A stretch of DNA of 64,000 nucleotides from Maratus speciosus (taxonomy: Eukaryota; Arthropoda; Arachnida; Araneae; Salticidae): positions 97,680,363 through 97,744,362 of the forward strand of contig OZ010790.1 in assembly GCA_963932465.1 (NCBI GenBank). Reading direction: 5' to 3'. How positions within the stretch are numbered: the stretch's first letter is position 1; the number at the start of each line of letters is the position of its first letter. Shown in pieces: positions 44,521-55,673 of the stretch. The position numbers were made by a program, and so were the translations under genes. A model generated the notes under the pieces. That model was not told where the DNA came from and did not search any database. It worked only from the letters and a program-made list of their open reading frames with translations.

Positions 44521-46375
44521 TAATTTTTCACTCCAGTTGGGTTTATTGTATTTAATTGTATTTATAGCCTGTCTTAATATATGTGTACCTTTAATAAATA
44601 AAAATGGAATTCAGACGCTAATTTATGTGCTTTAATATTTAATATATTAGGCTAAAAGTTTGAAACAAAATTCCTTTTTTAAGTGTAAAAAAATCGCTGT
44701 GGGGATCGAAAACATGTTAAAAATCGCACTGAAAAATACATTAAAAACCGCATTGAAAAATGTATTAAAAATCGCTAAATATTAAGAAATCGCAGAAGTC
44801 AAAATTGACTTTAATGGGTAAAACATTGTAATCGCAAATCTTTCGTGAATGATACAAAACCGACGCAAAACGTTAAAAAATCTTGAAAAATCGCTGAAAA
44901 TCGCATTAAAAATCTCTAAAATTCAAAATTGTAAATGGCGAAAAAATGGTTAAACATTGCAATTGAAATTTTTTCATAAATTACAAACGAAAAAAAAAAT
45001 CGACGTGGAATATAAAAAATCTAAAAAAATCGCATTAAAAATCGCTAAAATTCAAAAATAGTAGATGGTGACATTTACTATATTAGGCTAAAAGTTTGAA
45101 ACAAAATTCCTGTTTTAAGTGCTAAAAAATTGCTGCGGGGATCGAAAGCATGCTAAAAATCGCATTGAAAAATGCATTGATAATCGCTAAATAATAAAAA
45201 ATCGCAGAAGTCAAAATTAACTTTAATTGGTAAAACATTGTAATCAGAAATCTTTCGTGAATGATACAAAACCGATTCGGTACGTAAAAAAATCTTGAAA
45301 AATCGCTGAAAATCGCATTAAAAATCTCTAAAATTCAAAATCGTAAACGGCGAAATTTACTATATTAGGCTAAAAGTTCAAAAGCAAATTTTATTTCCGA
45401 TTGTCAAAAAATCGGAGTAGAACTCGAAAAAACGCTAAAAATCGCATTGAAATATGAATTAATAAATGATAAATATTAAAAAATCGCAAGGGTCAAAATT
45501 TACTCTAATAGGTTAAGACACTGTAATCGGAAATATTTCATGAAGGACAAAAAATCGACGCTGAACGACAAAAATCTCGAAAAATCGCTAATAATCGCTG
45601 AAATTCAAAAATCGTAGCAGACAAAATAAAGTAGATTAGGCGAAATGTTTGAAACAAAATTCCTTTTACCAATATAAAAAAATAGCCACAAATGCGAAAA
45701 AACACTAAAAATAGCATTAGAAAATTCGCTAAAAATTCAAAGATCGCTGTACGATTTCTTTATTGAAAAGAGAATAAAATTTACTATATTGGGTTAAAAG
45801 AATGAAACCGTATTCCTTTCACTAATGTAGAAAAATCGCTTCAAAAGATAAAAAACGCTAAAAATCGCATAAAAAATTAAATAAAAAAGTCTAGTAAAAA
45901 AAAACGATATTCGGACTTCGAGATGCGAAGCTACATGCTTAGAAGCACCTCCCCCCAAATTTTGTAGCTATACGTGGAGTTGTTTCTTCAGAATACCGTA
46001 GACACACACGCTCACAAACTTCTTTCCTTATTATTATTCGGAAATATTTCACGAATGAAAAAAATCGACGCTAAACACAAAAATCTCGAAAAATTGCTAA
46101 AAATCGCATTAAAAATCGCTAAAATTCAAAATCATGGCAGACAAAATAAAGTACATTAGGCTAAAAGTTTGAATCAAATTTCCTTTTACAAATATAAAAA
46201 AATAGACGTAAAATGCGAAAAAACACTAAAAATCGCATTAAAAATTTCAAATATCGCTGTACGAATTCCGAATAAATTTTATTTAAAAGAAATTAAAATT
46301 TACTATATTGGCTTAAAAGAATTAAACCGTGTTCCTTTCACTAATGTAGAAAAATCGCTTCGAAACATAAAATAA

Positions 46376-46792
46376 ATGGTCAAGTGCGAGTATTACTCCC
46401 GCTCTGAAGGTTCCGTACAATAAATATATGAATTATTAACTGTACAAGTGGAAACGCCTGTCCAAGGACTGTGGGTAGAAATCGTGGTTTTTCCTTAAAA
46501 TTTTAAATAATTGATAAAAATATTCATATATTATTATTTCGCAATCGAGTTATTTGGTTTAAAAATCATAAAAACTCAGTAAATTGAAATACAGTTTTCA
46601 AACAAATTACATTTGAAAGTACGCCCTCCCTATTTAACGGTGTAAAATTTAAAATTTTGTAATGTTGACAAGTAATTAAATTTGAAAGAAAAAAGGAAAA
46701 ATTGATTAATTATTCATCAAATCAATTTTTCCGAAATAAATTAAACATACAAACCTGAAACAAACAAACTAAAGACTATGTTTATTACATTA
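46376..46792. other. Array edge and repeat fragment
   Basis: After the last array unit comes a fragment of the 26.9/43-kb family (46565-46650: 'gaaatacagttttcaaacaaatt', 'gaaagtacgccctccctatt'). No gene seen. Confidence 0.45.
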
Positions 46793-47931
46793 ACGAGGTG
46801 GAACCCGTCGAATTTCGACGAAAGAAAATGTTTACAAAGGAACTGTTGCATCAAATTTATAATACATCGACAAAAAATAATTAGAATAAAAAATCCATCT
46901 TACACTTGTTAATTTAACTTCCAAAGACATATTTTAACCTAAGATTAACAAAATACTTTTTTCATAAACTTAAACTGTTAAAATTATTGAAAAATTAAAC
47001 TTTATTCATATACGTAATCAGTAACATATAATCAAGATAAGTAGTTTTGATTAAGTTATTAATTGATGCTTGGTATTACGGAATGAAAAATCCGCAAAAA
47101 TGATTTCACCGTGACATAATCATAGAATTTTTCTACCTTTACATCTAAACCGAAACAAGCCATTTTCCACGTTTTACATCCATGTTAACCATTTAAAAAC
47201 ATTTTAACGCGCAATAGGTTATTAATAAATATATTTTCAAGCTTGAAGTCACGTTTGTCAACTATTACAACTTTCCATGTTAAAATTCCCACTCGTGATT
47301 TGAGGCCTTAGTATAATATGTGTGCCTGCGCGTAAAAATTCCAGAAATTTACAATTTTTAGACGTATTCAAGGGGAAGTATCTCGTTTTATCAAATAAAA
47401 TTATCGTTTATTTTTAAATATGACGTCATTTTCAGTCGCTGAAATATTTTGCCTATTGTCTCAAACTCAATATCAGCAAAATGAAAAAATAGTGAAATAT
47501 AACAGCATCATCAGGGAAATTGCGTCTTTTTTAAAGCATAACATCATTTTCTGTTCAAATTTTTAAAAAAGTTATTTTTAATTGTAATGAGAAAATGGCA
47601 TCAGTAAGAATATAATCAATAAATATAACTAATCCACTTTTAATAGAAATGAAGTACTTCAGTTGCCACAATTAGAAAATTGGTAATAAAAACTATAAAA
47701 AAATTAATATCTCAAAAATAAATTGAGATACAGATTTCAAACAAATTGCATTTAAAAGTGCATTTAAAAGTGCGACGGTGTAAACATTTAAAATCTGGGA
47801 TGTTTAGAAGTTTAAAAATTTGCAGTAGCGAAAATTGCAAAAGCGAAATTTCATTTCAAATTTCAAAGTGTTGCCATTTGCAAAATGACGTATGCGTTAC
47901 GCACAGATATGTTTGTCCTTTATAATATAGA
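46793..47931 (-). mobile_element. Helitron-like element, inverted copy
   Basis: Reads on the minus strand from TCTATATTATAAAGGACAAA (5' at 47931, host A beyond) to CGTCGAAATTCGACGGGTTCC (near 46800). It matches 43014-44181 along its length, for example CTGTGCGTAACGCATACGTC, 'gttgccat' and the ATTGCATTTAAAAGT word. The pair forms a 1.2-kb inverted repeat separated by 2.6 kb. Confidence 0.65.
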
Positions 47932-48489
47932 TACTCCGAAAATAGAGTACTTTTATGTTAGTTTGGCGATGTGATAAATCGCCAAATATTGTTCCCATTG
48001 ACATCATTCATACTGCACTAGGACTTCCCTCAGAGGGATTAGTCTGAGCGACACATTGCCGAGAACATAGATTTAGTAATAACTTGATGCAAGTAAAGAA
48101 AATGAGATACTACCTTTAATTGGCCATATACTGGTTACAAATTCAAATAATGAAATATCTAGATTAATGAATCTGAAAAAAAAGTCTATATGAAATTTAA
48201 ACCAGCACTTCTCTCTGTTAAGAACCTTGACAAGAGATAGAATAGTCTCGAGAAGGAACACATTCACAAGTACTTTCGGACAACCTATTCGCTGTTTCAT
48301 ACCGACATTTATTCAATATTTACATAATTTATTCAATGCTAGGTGTGTATCTATCCATTTTGTTGCATTTAAATTGAATGTTTGTTTTTTGTTCTTTATT
48401 TCTTTTTTTTGGGGGGGGGGGGATGTAGTATTATTAAATATTTAAAGGTTCTATACCTAATAATTTCAAATTAATGGTAAATTAAAACG
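47932..48489. other. Intergenic DNA with G-run
   Basis: A G-run lies at 48411-48422. Reading frames here show no recognisable domain. Confidence 0.4.
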
Positions 48490-49175
48490 TTTCTGTTCAT
48501 TTCACTTAAGTTTTTAGACTCAGCAGTTACACAGAACTAGGAAATTTTCGAAAGTTTTTTGTTCCTGCACCGTTTTACATAGCCAAATTTTTAGAAATTG
48601 TTCTGTTGTGAGTATTTATGTTTTAAAAGTAACAGCCATGCCAATTTTCATGTTTATATTCCTAACAATTCCACGTACTTCGTTATTTAGATCATTTTAA
48701 TGACTTTGTCCGCTTTATTTAGTCTTCTAAATTTCAAATTTTTTAGAATTAGTTCTAAAACGAACATTTACATCTTAATAAATTACTACCATGCCAAATT
48801 TCAAGTTTCTAACTCTAACAGTACCACAAAAATTGCAGTTTATATCTCTTTTTTTATCGCACGCCCTTTTAATTTTCAGATTTTTTTAAAAACTGATCGG
48901 CATTTACATTTTAAAACTAATAACCATGTGAAATTTCAAAATTTCTATCACTAACAATTCCAAATAAATCGTGATTTAGAATCTTTCTAGAACGTTTTAC
49001 GCTTATTTCTCACTTTAAAATTGTCAACCTTTTAAAAAGAGTTTATAACGTGTGTTTACATCTTAAAAGTAGCCACCACACCGATTTTCAAATTTCTAGC
49101 ACAAACAATATCACAGAAATCGCATTTTAGAACTTTTTTGTTCCTGAACCGATGGGAGTTGTTTTACTGACAGAA
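48490..49175. repeat. ~150-bp tandem array, four to five units
   Basis: Each unit contains an 'accatgccaaatttcaagtt' word (about 48638, 48790, 48924, 49077), 'ctaacaattccac', a 'tttagaacttttttg' word and 'acatttacatcttaa'. Units are 134-153 bp apart. Confidence 0.65.
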
Positions 49176-49293
49176 AATACAGTCTTTTTTGGAGCAGAGA
49201 TAGTCACCAACATTTTTTCTACACCACGATATTTTTTATCGGCTAGGTAGTTTCAGAGATGACATCCCACAAACACCCAAACGTTACTGCTTC

Positions 49294-49630
49294 GCACAGA
49301 TGTCATATATGCGCCCCATATTGGCGCGTTTTTTTTCTAACGCCGATGTCATATACGCACCGGGTAATTAACTGGCGCCAAAGTATCGTTATTTTACTTG
49401 ATATGGTAACCCGGATGTTGTTGTTTATTTATTAATAAATTGTTTATTTACATTTATTTTTTTAACTATATAAATGTTTGTTGTATAGTTATTGATAAAA
49501 ATTTTTTTATTTATTGTTATTCTCCTTTTTAATAATACATACTATGTAACTGGTATTCAAAAACGAGGTTTTCACCAAATTGGTGTCGGAAAAAAACCGC
49601 GTAAATATGGGGTGTGTATGACATCTGTGC
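49294..49630. mobile_element. Miniature element, GCACAGATGTCATA ends, 337 bp
   Basis: GCACAGATGTCATATATGCG at the left and the complement TGTATGACATCTGTGC at the right. The inner part has ACTGGCGCCAAAGTATCG, GGTAACCCGG and GGTATTCAAAAACGAGG. Two more copies, diverged or truncated, lie at 55314-55630 and 59101-59273. Confidence 0.75.
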
Positions 49631-49679
49631 CCTTATCTAATACGTGTTAGTAGATGCATTTTTTTAAATACATCGAAAC

Positions 49680-50060
49680 TAAAATCGAATAATTCTGCAT
49701 GAAAAACCCATTTATCTAAATTAAGAAGGGGGTCTACCCCCCTTTCCCCCCTTTATACTTACTAATGAACCTCCAAATTTAATCAGGGAAGCTCCTTAAC
49801 ATAATAAACCGGTATACCAAATTTGAATAATTCTGCATGAAAAACCTATTTATCTAAATAAGTGTGGGGGGGGGGGGGGGGAGACCAGCCCCACTTTTTC
49901 CCCTTTATCCTTAACCAATGAACACCCAAAACTAATCAGGGGAACGCCTTATCAGAATGAACATAGAAAAAAATTTGAAGCAAATCGGACACTTCTATCA
50001 AGAGTTATCACTTTACGTACATACATACGTACATACATACATACAGAACCGGCGGATACA
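49680..50060. repeat. Two ~165-bp tandem units closed by an ACAT microsatellite
   Basis: GAATAATTCTGCATGAAAAA occurs at about 49687 and 49834. Each copy is followed by 'tatttatctaaat', a G/C-rich run and 'aatgaac…ccaaa…taatcaggg'. The array ends in 'ttatcactttacgtacatac' and (ACAT)n to 50046. Confidence 0.7.
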
Positions 50061-50189
50061 TTAGCTCTCAGGCTTAGATAGCCTGTGAGCTAAAAAGAGA
50101 TTGGATAAGCAGATGGACTCTTTTGAGAAATTATGACTTAAACCAGAAATGCGGTAAATTTGACTCTGAAAGCTTCATTTCTATCTGGT

Positions 50190-50420
50190 ATTTCGGCAAA
50201 TCTCATCTCGATGATTTTCCTGGCATATCGACGCTTCCCGATGAGAAGCTGCTCGATGGTTGGTTTCTCTCGCTCTTTTCAACGTTTCTCGATGGTTTCT
50301 CTCGCGCTTTTCGAAATTTCCCGATGAGAAGCTTCTCGAGGATTTCACTCGCGCTTTTCAACATCTCATATGTTGGCCGAGAACGAGAAATCAATTTGAA
50401 GTACCAAGGGATGAGATAGA
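50190..50420. repeat. Short internal repeats of a CGATGAGAAGC/TCTCGATGG word
   Basis: CGATGAGAAGC and TTTCTCTCGC(T/G)CTTTTC recur two to three times each within 190 bp. Frames on both strands remain open, but nothing resembles a protein domain. Confidence 0.4.
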
Positions 50421-50479
50421 GAAAGAGGCATGACAATGAGCTGTGAAATGAAGCCCTAATTTTCAAAGTTTCTGTTATT

Positions 50480-52175
50480 TTAGCCCTACGAAGATGTCAT
50501 ATACCTGGAGTCCTCCTATAAAAATTATTTATTATATAAATATTTCAAAGAAGAAGGTGGGTCGAGTGAATTTCGGGGGGGGGGGGGGGTAGGCGTGAGA
50601 GTGGACCCATGCGGGGTGCAATTTAAAAAAAATTACCGAACCCTTCCTGTGGCATATAATCGAAAAGCCCTTTGACCACTCTTTCATATTATGAACCTTT
50701 CTTCACCAGAAATTGAGTTCTGGGGGCGGGGAGGCGGGCGAAAAATTTTTTAAAACCTTAGCGATTTCTATAATAAATATAATTTTAGATGTGGATTTTT
50801 TTATGGAGTCTTCCGGTAAATATTATTTATTAAACATAAAAATTTTGAAAGTGGGGGGCTACGTGAATTCCGGGGCGAAATAGTGGACCCACGGGGGCGG
50901 GTGTCCGGGGGAGCAATTTTCAGACTTTTTTTGAACCCGTCATGTGATATATCATCGGAAAGCTCTCGGATAACTCTGTCATATTATGACTTTCGTCCCC
51001 CTCCTCAATTTTACCCCCACTGTGGGGGGGGGAGGGTAGTTTTCAAACTTTTTTGCATTTTCATCATTTTATCGGATTTTTTTTACGGAACCATCCGTAA
51101 ATATTATTTATAATATATGAAATTTCAAAAAGTGGGGTTGTATTTCAAAAAGTTGGGGTTGTATAAGTGGGGTTGTGTCCAAAAAGTGCAGTAGTTGGCC
51201 CTCAGGGGGAGCACTTTCCTAACTTTTACCGACGCTCCTCGTGTGATATATCATTAGAAAATCCTGTGACCACTTATTCATATTAAGCACCTACCGTGCC
51301 CCTTTCCCTATTTTGCCACTAGGGCATTTTTCAAAATTTTGCTGACACCCCTCATGTTACATATTATTGGAAAGGCCTGTGACCACTTATTCATGTTATG
51401 CAGATCACCCCCACTTTGCTCCCACGGGGGTACTTTTCTGAATTTAGCCAAGACCACCTCATGTGACATATCGTTGGAAAGGTCCGTGACTACTTCTTGA
51501 TATTATGCACCTCCAGTGTCCACCCCCTCCCCACTTTGTCCCCACGGGGTACTTTTCTAAATTTAGTCAAGACCCCTCATGTGATGTATCGTTGGAAAGG
51601 TCTGTGACTACTTATTGATGTTATGCACCTCCAATGCCCGCCCCCCCCACTTTGCCCACACGGGGGCACTTTTCTAAATTTAGCCAAGACCCCTCATGTG
51701 ACACATTGTTGGAAAGGCCTGTGACCACTTACTCATGTTATGCACCTCCCGCGGCTCTCCCCCCAACTTTGCCCCCACAAGGGGCATTTTTATAAATTTA
51801 GCCGAGACTTTTCATGTGACATATCGGCATTTATATAAATTTAGCCGAGACTTTTCATGTGAAATACCGTTGGAAAGGCCTGTGACCACTTGCACATGTT
51901 ATAAACATCCGATGTCCCCCCCCCCTTTGCCCCCACGGGGGCACTTTTCTAAATTTACCTGAGACCCCTCATGTGACATGTTGTCGGAAAGGCCAGTGAC
52001 CACTTACTCACGTTATGCACCTCCCGCTCCCCTCCCTCCACTTTGCCCGCACTGGGAGGGCATTTTTATAAATTCAGATCGAGAACGCTCATGTGACATA
52101 TGGTTGGAAAGGCCTAAAGCCCTGTGACGATTTATTCATATTATGCAGCTGCTGTGCTCCTCCCCTCACTTTGAC
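50480..52175. repeat. Tandem array with C/G-rich blocks, ~115-120 bp in its later part
   Basis: The marker CATGTGACATATCGTTGGAAAG or close variants recur (about 50650, 50942, 51242, 51357, 51460, 51578, 51697, 51858, 51971, 52096), each followed by GGCCTGTGACCACTTATTCA and then a C-rich block plus 'tttgcccccacgggggcac'. Earlier units are longer and more diverged (period near 290). Confidence 0.8.
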
Positions 52176-52539
52176 CCCTCCTCCCAGGGATCCGGTCCAA
52201 GGTTCGTTCGGCTCGAGATTTTTTTTTTTTTTTTGCAAGACTTTGTAGTGCGTGCACACCACACCTGCTATTACGGCGCCTTATATAGCGGGGAGCCAGT
52301 TCGAGATTTCATATTACAAGATTACGTATAAATTAGAGGCCCCGATAGAGGGCGAAGCCACTTAGTCCTTATTAACGGCGACTCATTCTAGTTCACCCGC
52401 AGACGATTCTTGAAAAAATGTATGACGTATAAAAGCAATTGGCAAACTGGAGTCATCGAGAAAAATTGTACACAATCGAAAAATATTGAGATGTCCATAC
52501 AATCGAGAAAATCGATAAAAACATCTCGCTATCACCCAT
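52176..52539. other. Spacer, nothing recognised
   Basis: A T-run (52219-52234) and a moderately GC-rich stretch. No element end or gene recognised. Confidence 0.4.
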
Positions 52540-52778
52540 CACTAGTCAAAAGTTTTCCGTTACATTACGGCCAATGGGAAAAAAATATTGCAAGTGCATT
52601 TTAATGATGTTACAGACTTCCGAATGGTCTGAAATTTTAAATATATAATTGTTGCAACATTTTGTTGAGTCATTTCAAATTTTATGAAAATCGGATATAT
52701 AGTTTAATTACAGGGACAGTCAAAAGTTTTCCGTTACATTAAGGCCAATGGAAAAAAATTATTTCAAGTGTATTTTAA

Positions 52779-53862
52779 CCCTTTATCTACTGACGGTACT
52801 TATAAGTACCACTTACTTTAAACTTTTATGCCATAGTGAATATTACGAATATTATAATGGTACTTTGCAAAAATCGCACTTTTAACTCCACTTTATCCGA
52901 ATACATGGCAGCGGTAGTTCTAGGTTTGTTATTTTAGAGAGGAATGAGGCTATCTTTGAAGCAGTCGATGTATTTTGTGCCGACTTTTTTTACAGATTGC
53001 CACGCTCGTCTTTTCATTGCTGCAAACACAGTAAAGGATATAAGATAAGTGTTGGATTTTTTTTTATGTGTTCATTATGGTCTTAGAATACAAGTTGACT
53101 AGCTATTTTAGTTGAACGGTGTATGTATTTGATTTAACAGTTGAATTACTCGGTGGTACTTATAAGTACCGTCAGTACAATGGGTGCTGAAGAAAAAATT
53201 CTTGTTTAATTTTCGTCTCTGTAGTTATCCATCGCTTTCATCGGATTTAAAATGCAATTACTAAAATGTAGAGCAGTAGTGATTTCCCTGGTATTTCTTT
53301 TCTGTTTCATTGTTAATTTTTATAGGAAATCGAAAAAGTTGTGGCACCGGCTGGTTTTTGCTATACTAGAAATGGCATATGTAAATTCATATATTGCATA
53401 TGTGGAGATGCGAGAGAGCAGGTTGTCCTTGGAATATTGACGTTGCAAAACTGAAGGACTGCTAACAAGATCGAAACATAAAAAAAAATAGTTTTTTGAA
53501 ACCCTTTCAGGAGCAAAGCATTTTCAATTCTAAAGTGTTGAAATAAATGATTGGCACCGGAATTTGCCAAACGATTTATTTGTAAATAAGAAAAAGCCTA
53601 TATTTCATATGCTTATTAAATCGAAACTATTTTCTGGTGTCAGTTGAAATAACTTGTGGGTTTTCTGTTACGATAATTTAGTCATAGTGTACTGAAGGTA
53701 TTTTAAAATACCACTTTAGTTAATTACCTCTAAATAATTAAATTTCTCACGGGCGAGTATTTTTTTTTTTATGTTTATCCTTTAATTTTCATTGTAGTAA
53801 CTGAAAAAAAAAAATATTACATGAAAAAAATTGCAGTAGATCATAATGCCGTAGATAAAAGG
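52779..53862 (+). mobile_element. piggyBac-type element, 1084 bp, non-autonomous
   Basis: Left end CCCTTTATCTAC and right end GTAGATAAAAGG, flanked by TTAA at 52775-52778 and 53863-53866. CCC(T) ends with a TTAA duplication are diagnostic of piggyBac. The unsplit target is seen at 33545-33560 (CATCATTAAAATGCA on the other strand). A GGTACTTATAAGTACC palindrome occurs near both ends (52796 and 53154). It holds a transposase remnant (53325-53490) and a segment shared with the small elements at 40470 and 56592 (about 53500-53600). Confidence 0.85.
53325..53490 (+). pseudogene. piggyBac transposase C-terminal remnant
   Basis: The plus strand reads RKSKKLWHRLVFAILEMAY then VNSYIAY. This is the RKSKKW…R…F…LD/E…VN(A/S)YI(L)Y signature that follows the last catalytic Asp in piggyBac transposases (DDE_Tnp_1_7 family). 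A TGA at 53438-53440 interrupts it; the next in-frame bases give a further family-like GLLTRSK. The catalytic aspartates and the zinc-binding tail are not seen. It supports the piggyBac assignment of the surrounding element. Confidence 0.65.
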
Positions 53863-54035
53863 TTAATGATGTTACAGCCTTTTGAACAGAATGAAATTGA
53901 TATGCACGTATGAAGTGCATTAAAATATACATTCATTACAATATGCGGTGCAAAAAATATTTATAAAACTAGTTATAGTACGAACGTACGTCATTTGCCA
54001 TGTTTGACGAGCAATTTTCAACTTGTTTGAATGAA

Positions 54036-54794
54036 TTTCAATCTCTCCGTGCGCTGTGGCAATTAAAATCGGGAAACCAAACTTCATATACATAGTTTAA
54101 AAATTACCTTTTTATACTACGGTATTAGAATATCTGGGTTGATTCCATGATTGAAAAAATTTAATCTTTTGAAACCAAGTTCTTAAGAATGTAAGATTCT
54201 ATGATCCCTATTCCCTGCATGCATGAAAAGGTATCTTCTTTGAAATTAATGCCCTAATTTTAGAACGGCCGGTGGGATATTTCTGTTTTTGAAAAGGACT
54301 TCATATGATAAAGGAAAACGGGCATTTGTGTTTATAAAACTAAAAGATTTTACATTGAAAGATGTATTTTCAGTGACTTTTAATTCATAGTTAGGGTGAA
54401 TTAACCTATTCTTCCAATCAATTTTATTGACTTATACTAGTGTTATATATTGATTCATAAATAGTATATAATCACTTACATGAATAATATTAGCAATAGT
54501 AAAACAGGGTTGCAAGTAACAGATTTTTTTGTTAATCTCCTATAATTGCCCCCTACGCCAGAACGACCGAACCGGATAAATGCTTTTTTCTATTATTAGT
54601 GCCAGAAAACACGGTAAATTCATAATATTCAAAATACCATAACTATGGTTCCCCATACCTCTGCACCCCCCCCCCTTCTAGAAAATACGCACTGCCGATA
54701 ATTATTGGATTGTGCAAGTCTTTAATTTTTCTCCGAAGAACTGTAACCTATATCATTTCATTTATATGCAGTTTTCGTTAAAAGGTAGACTAAA
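54036..54794. other. Intergenic DNA, nothing recognised
   Basis: AT-rich, with a C-run at 54667-54676. No gene or element boundary seen. Confidence 0.4.
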
Positions 54795-55313
54795 TCTACC
54801 CTATATATATAAAATCCTAATGAATCGAATTGAAACGAATTTATGAAACGATTCTTTGAAACGACTGATTAAACGACTGATTCAGTTTCACGGCGATTTC
54901 TCCTAAAATATGGAATACTTTGCGATGAAATTAACACCAAAAATCCGTATTGATCCACAGATCTCAAAACTGGTATTAGAATTTTAAAATTTGAATTAGT
55001 TTTTGAAATATTAATTTTTTTCTAATTTTAATTATTTTTTTCTAATCATGGCAACTCAAATTTTAATCATAACAGATATTTTTTTTTTCGTATTTTAGAA
55101 AAGGTTATTTTAAATTAATTTGGCGACGAGTTTGGCCTCCCTTAAATGTACGCTAAGAAATGCATCATGTTACTTTTATTCAGAATTCAATTTGTATTTC
55201 ATTATCATTTTATTTAATACAAAACTTTCATTTAAAATTGAAACCTTTTAAATAAATGGCTTTTACTTCATTCATTTTTTTAAACGAATCGAAAAGAAAA
55301 ATATTATATTGAA

Positions 55314-55630
55314 CACAGATGTCATATATGCAACGTGGTACCTAATTGGCGCCAAAATGGCGTTATCTTGCCTAACAGGATAACCCGGCTATTGTTGCTT
55401 ATTTATTAATAAATGTTTATTTGAATTTATTTTCTTTTTATTTACAAAAACTGTTATAAATTGCTTTGTTCTATAGTTATTAATTAATTTTTTTTTATTT
55501 ATTGTTATTTCATTTTAAAAATAACAGAAAATAATTTAAAAATACATATGTAACAGGTATTTGAAAACGAGGTTTTCGCCAAATTGTCGTAAAAAAAAAT
55601 CACGCCAAATCCGGTGCGTATGTGACAATG
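55314..55630. mobile_element. Miniature element, CACAGATGTCATA family, copy 2
   Basis: CACAGATGTCATATATGCAA at the left; TAATTGGCGCCAAAATGGCG, AGGATAACCCGG and ACAGGTATTTGAAAACGAGG follow in the same order as in 49294-49630. The right end is degraded (GTGCGTATGTGACAATG). Confidence 0.65.
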
Positions 55631-55673
55631 CAACAAATCATGAGATTTAATTTCCACTTCAAAGCAACGTTTT

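Larger units (their letters stand above)
44189..44592. mobile_element. Palindromic element with twin inverted tRNA-like sequences (copy 2)
   Basis: Starts AAAGGTACACATATATTAAG and ends with its complement. The arms contain AATAAACCCAACT and one tRNA-like sequence each, with a ~130-bp loop that again begins CGATGTCCTAG…TTCTCACTAATAA. Ends, arms, order and loop start match the copy at 12639-12957, so the two are one family. Confidence 0.8.
43014..44642 (+). mobile_element. Helitron-like element in the array, carrying a twin-tRNA palindrome
   Basis: Starts TCTATATTATAAAGGACAAA after host A. The TC start and TCTATATTATAAA style are typical of Helitron 5' ends. The left flank GCAGATGGTGACATTTACTA and the right flank TATTAGGCTAAAAG at about 44643 join into one array unit, matching the intact unit at 45063-45085; insertion was between A and T with no duplication, as Helitrons do. 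A hairpin CGTCGAATTTCGACG with GGTTCCAACTCG (44154-44181) closes the part shared with the 46793-47931 copy. The 3' end is not a clear CTAG, so the class is not certain. Confidence 0.6.
35766..46375. repeat. Large AATCGC-rich tandem array (~140-150 bp units), heavily invaded
   Basis: The unit reads, in order: aaatcgcattaaaaatcgct, aaaattcaaaaatcg, aaaatttactatattaggc, taaaagtttgaaaccaaatt, cctttt…aatgtcaaaaaatcg, ccgtggaactcgaaaaaacgc. The 'ttaggctaaaagtttgaaac' marker recurs about every 140-150 bp (for example near 36295, 36640, 39590, 41455, 42030, 44645, 45085, 45365, 46160). Units diverge by many substitutions. Roughly 5 kb is array; the rest is inserted elements listed separately. Short reading frames within it are chance frames of a Lys/Ile-rich repeat. 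Confidence 0.8.
52540..54035 (-). repeat. Dispersed repeat split by a piggyBac-type insertion
   Basis: 52540-52778 and 53863-54035 together match the complement of 33385-33735. The left part contains two tandem copies of AAAAGTTTTCCGTTACATTA (52553 and 52718), spaced 165 bp. Confidence 0.7.

Noticed and set aside
35766..46375. CRISPR-like array because of regularly repeated AATCGC words.
   Set aside because: Units are ~140-150 bp and diverged throughout, with no unique spacers of constant length, in a eukaryotic context.
50123..50419. A 98-codon plus-strand frame and an 87-codon minus-strand frame.
   Set aside because: They cover short internal repeats, with no recognisable domain and open frames on both strands.
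53152..53180. Internal GGTACTTATAAGTACCGTCAG as a second piggyBac terminus.
   Set aside because: It resembles the left subterminal region in inverted form but lacks TTAA and CCC at a border, so it is better read as a subterminal repeat.
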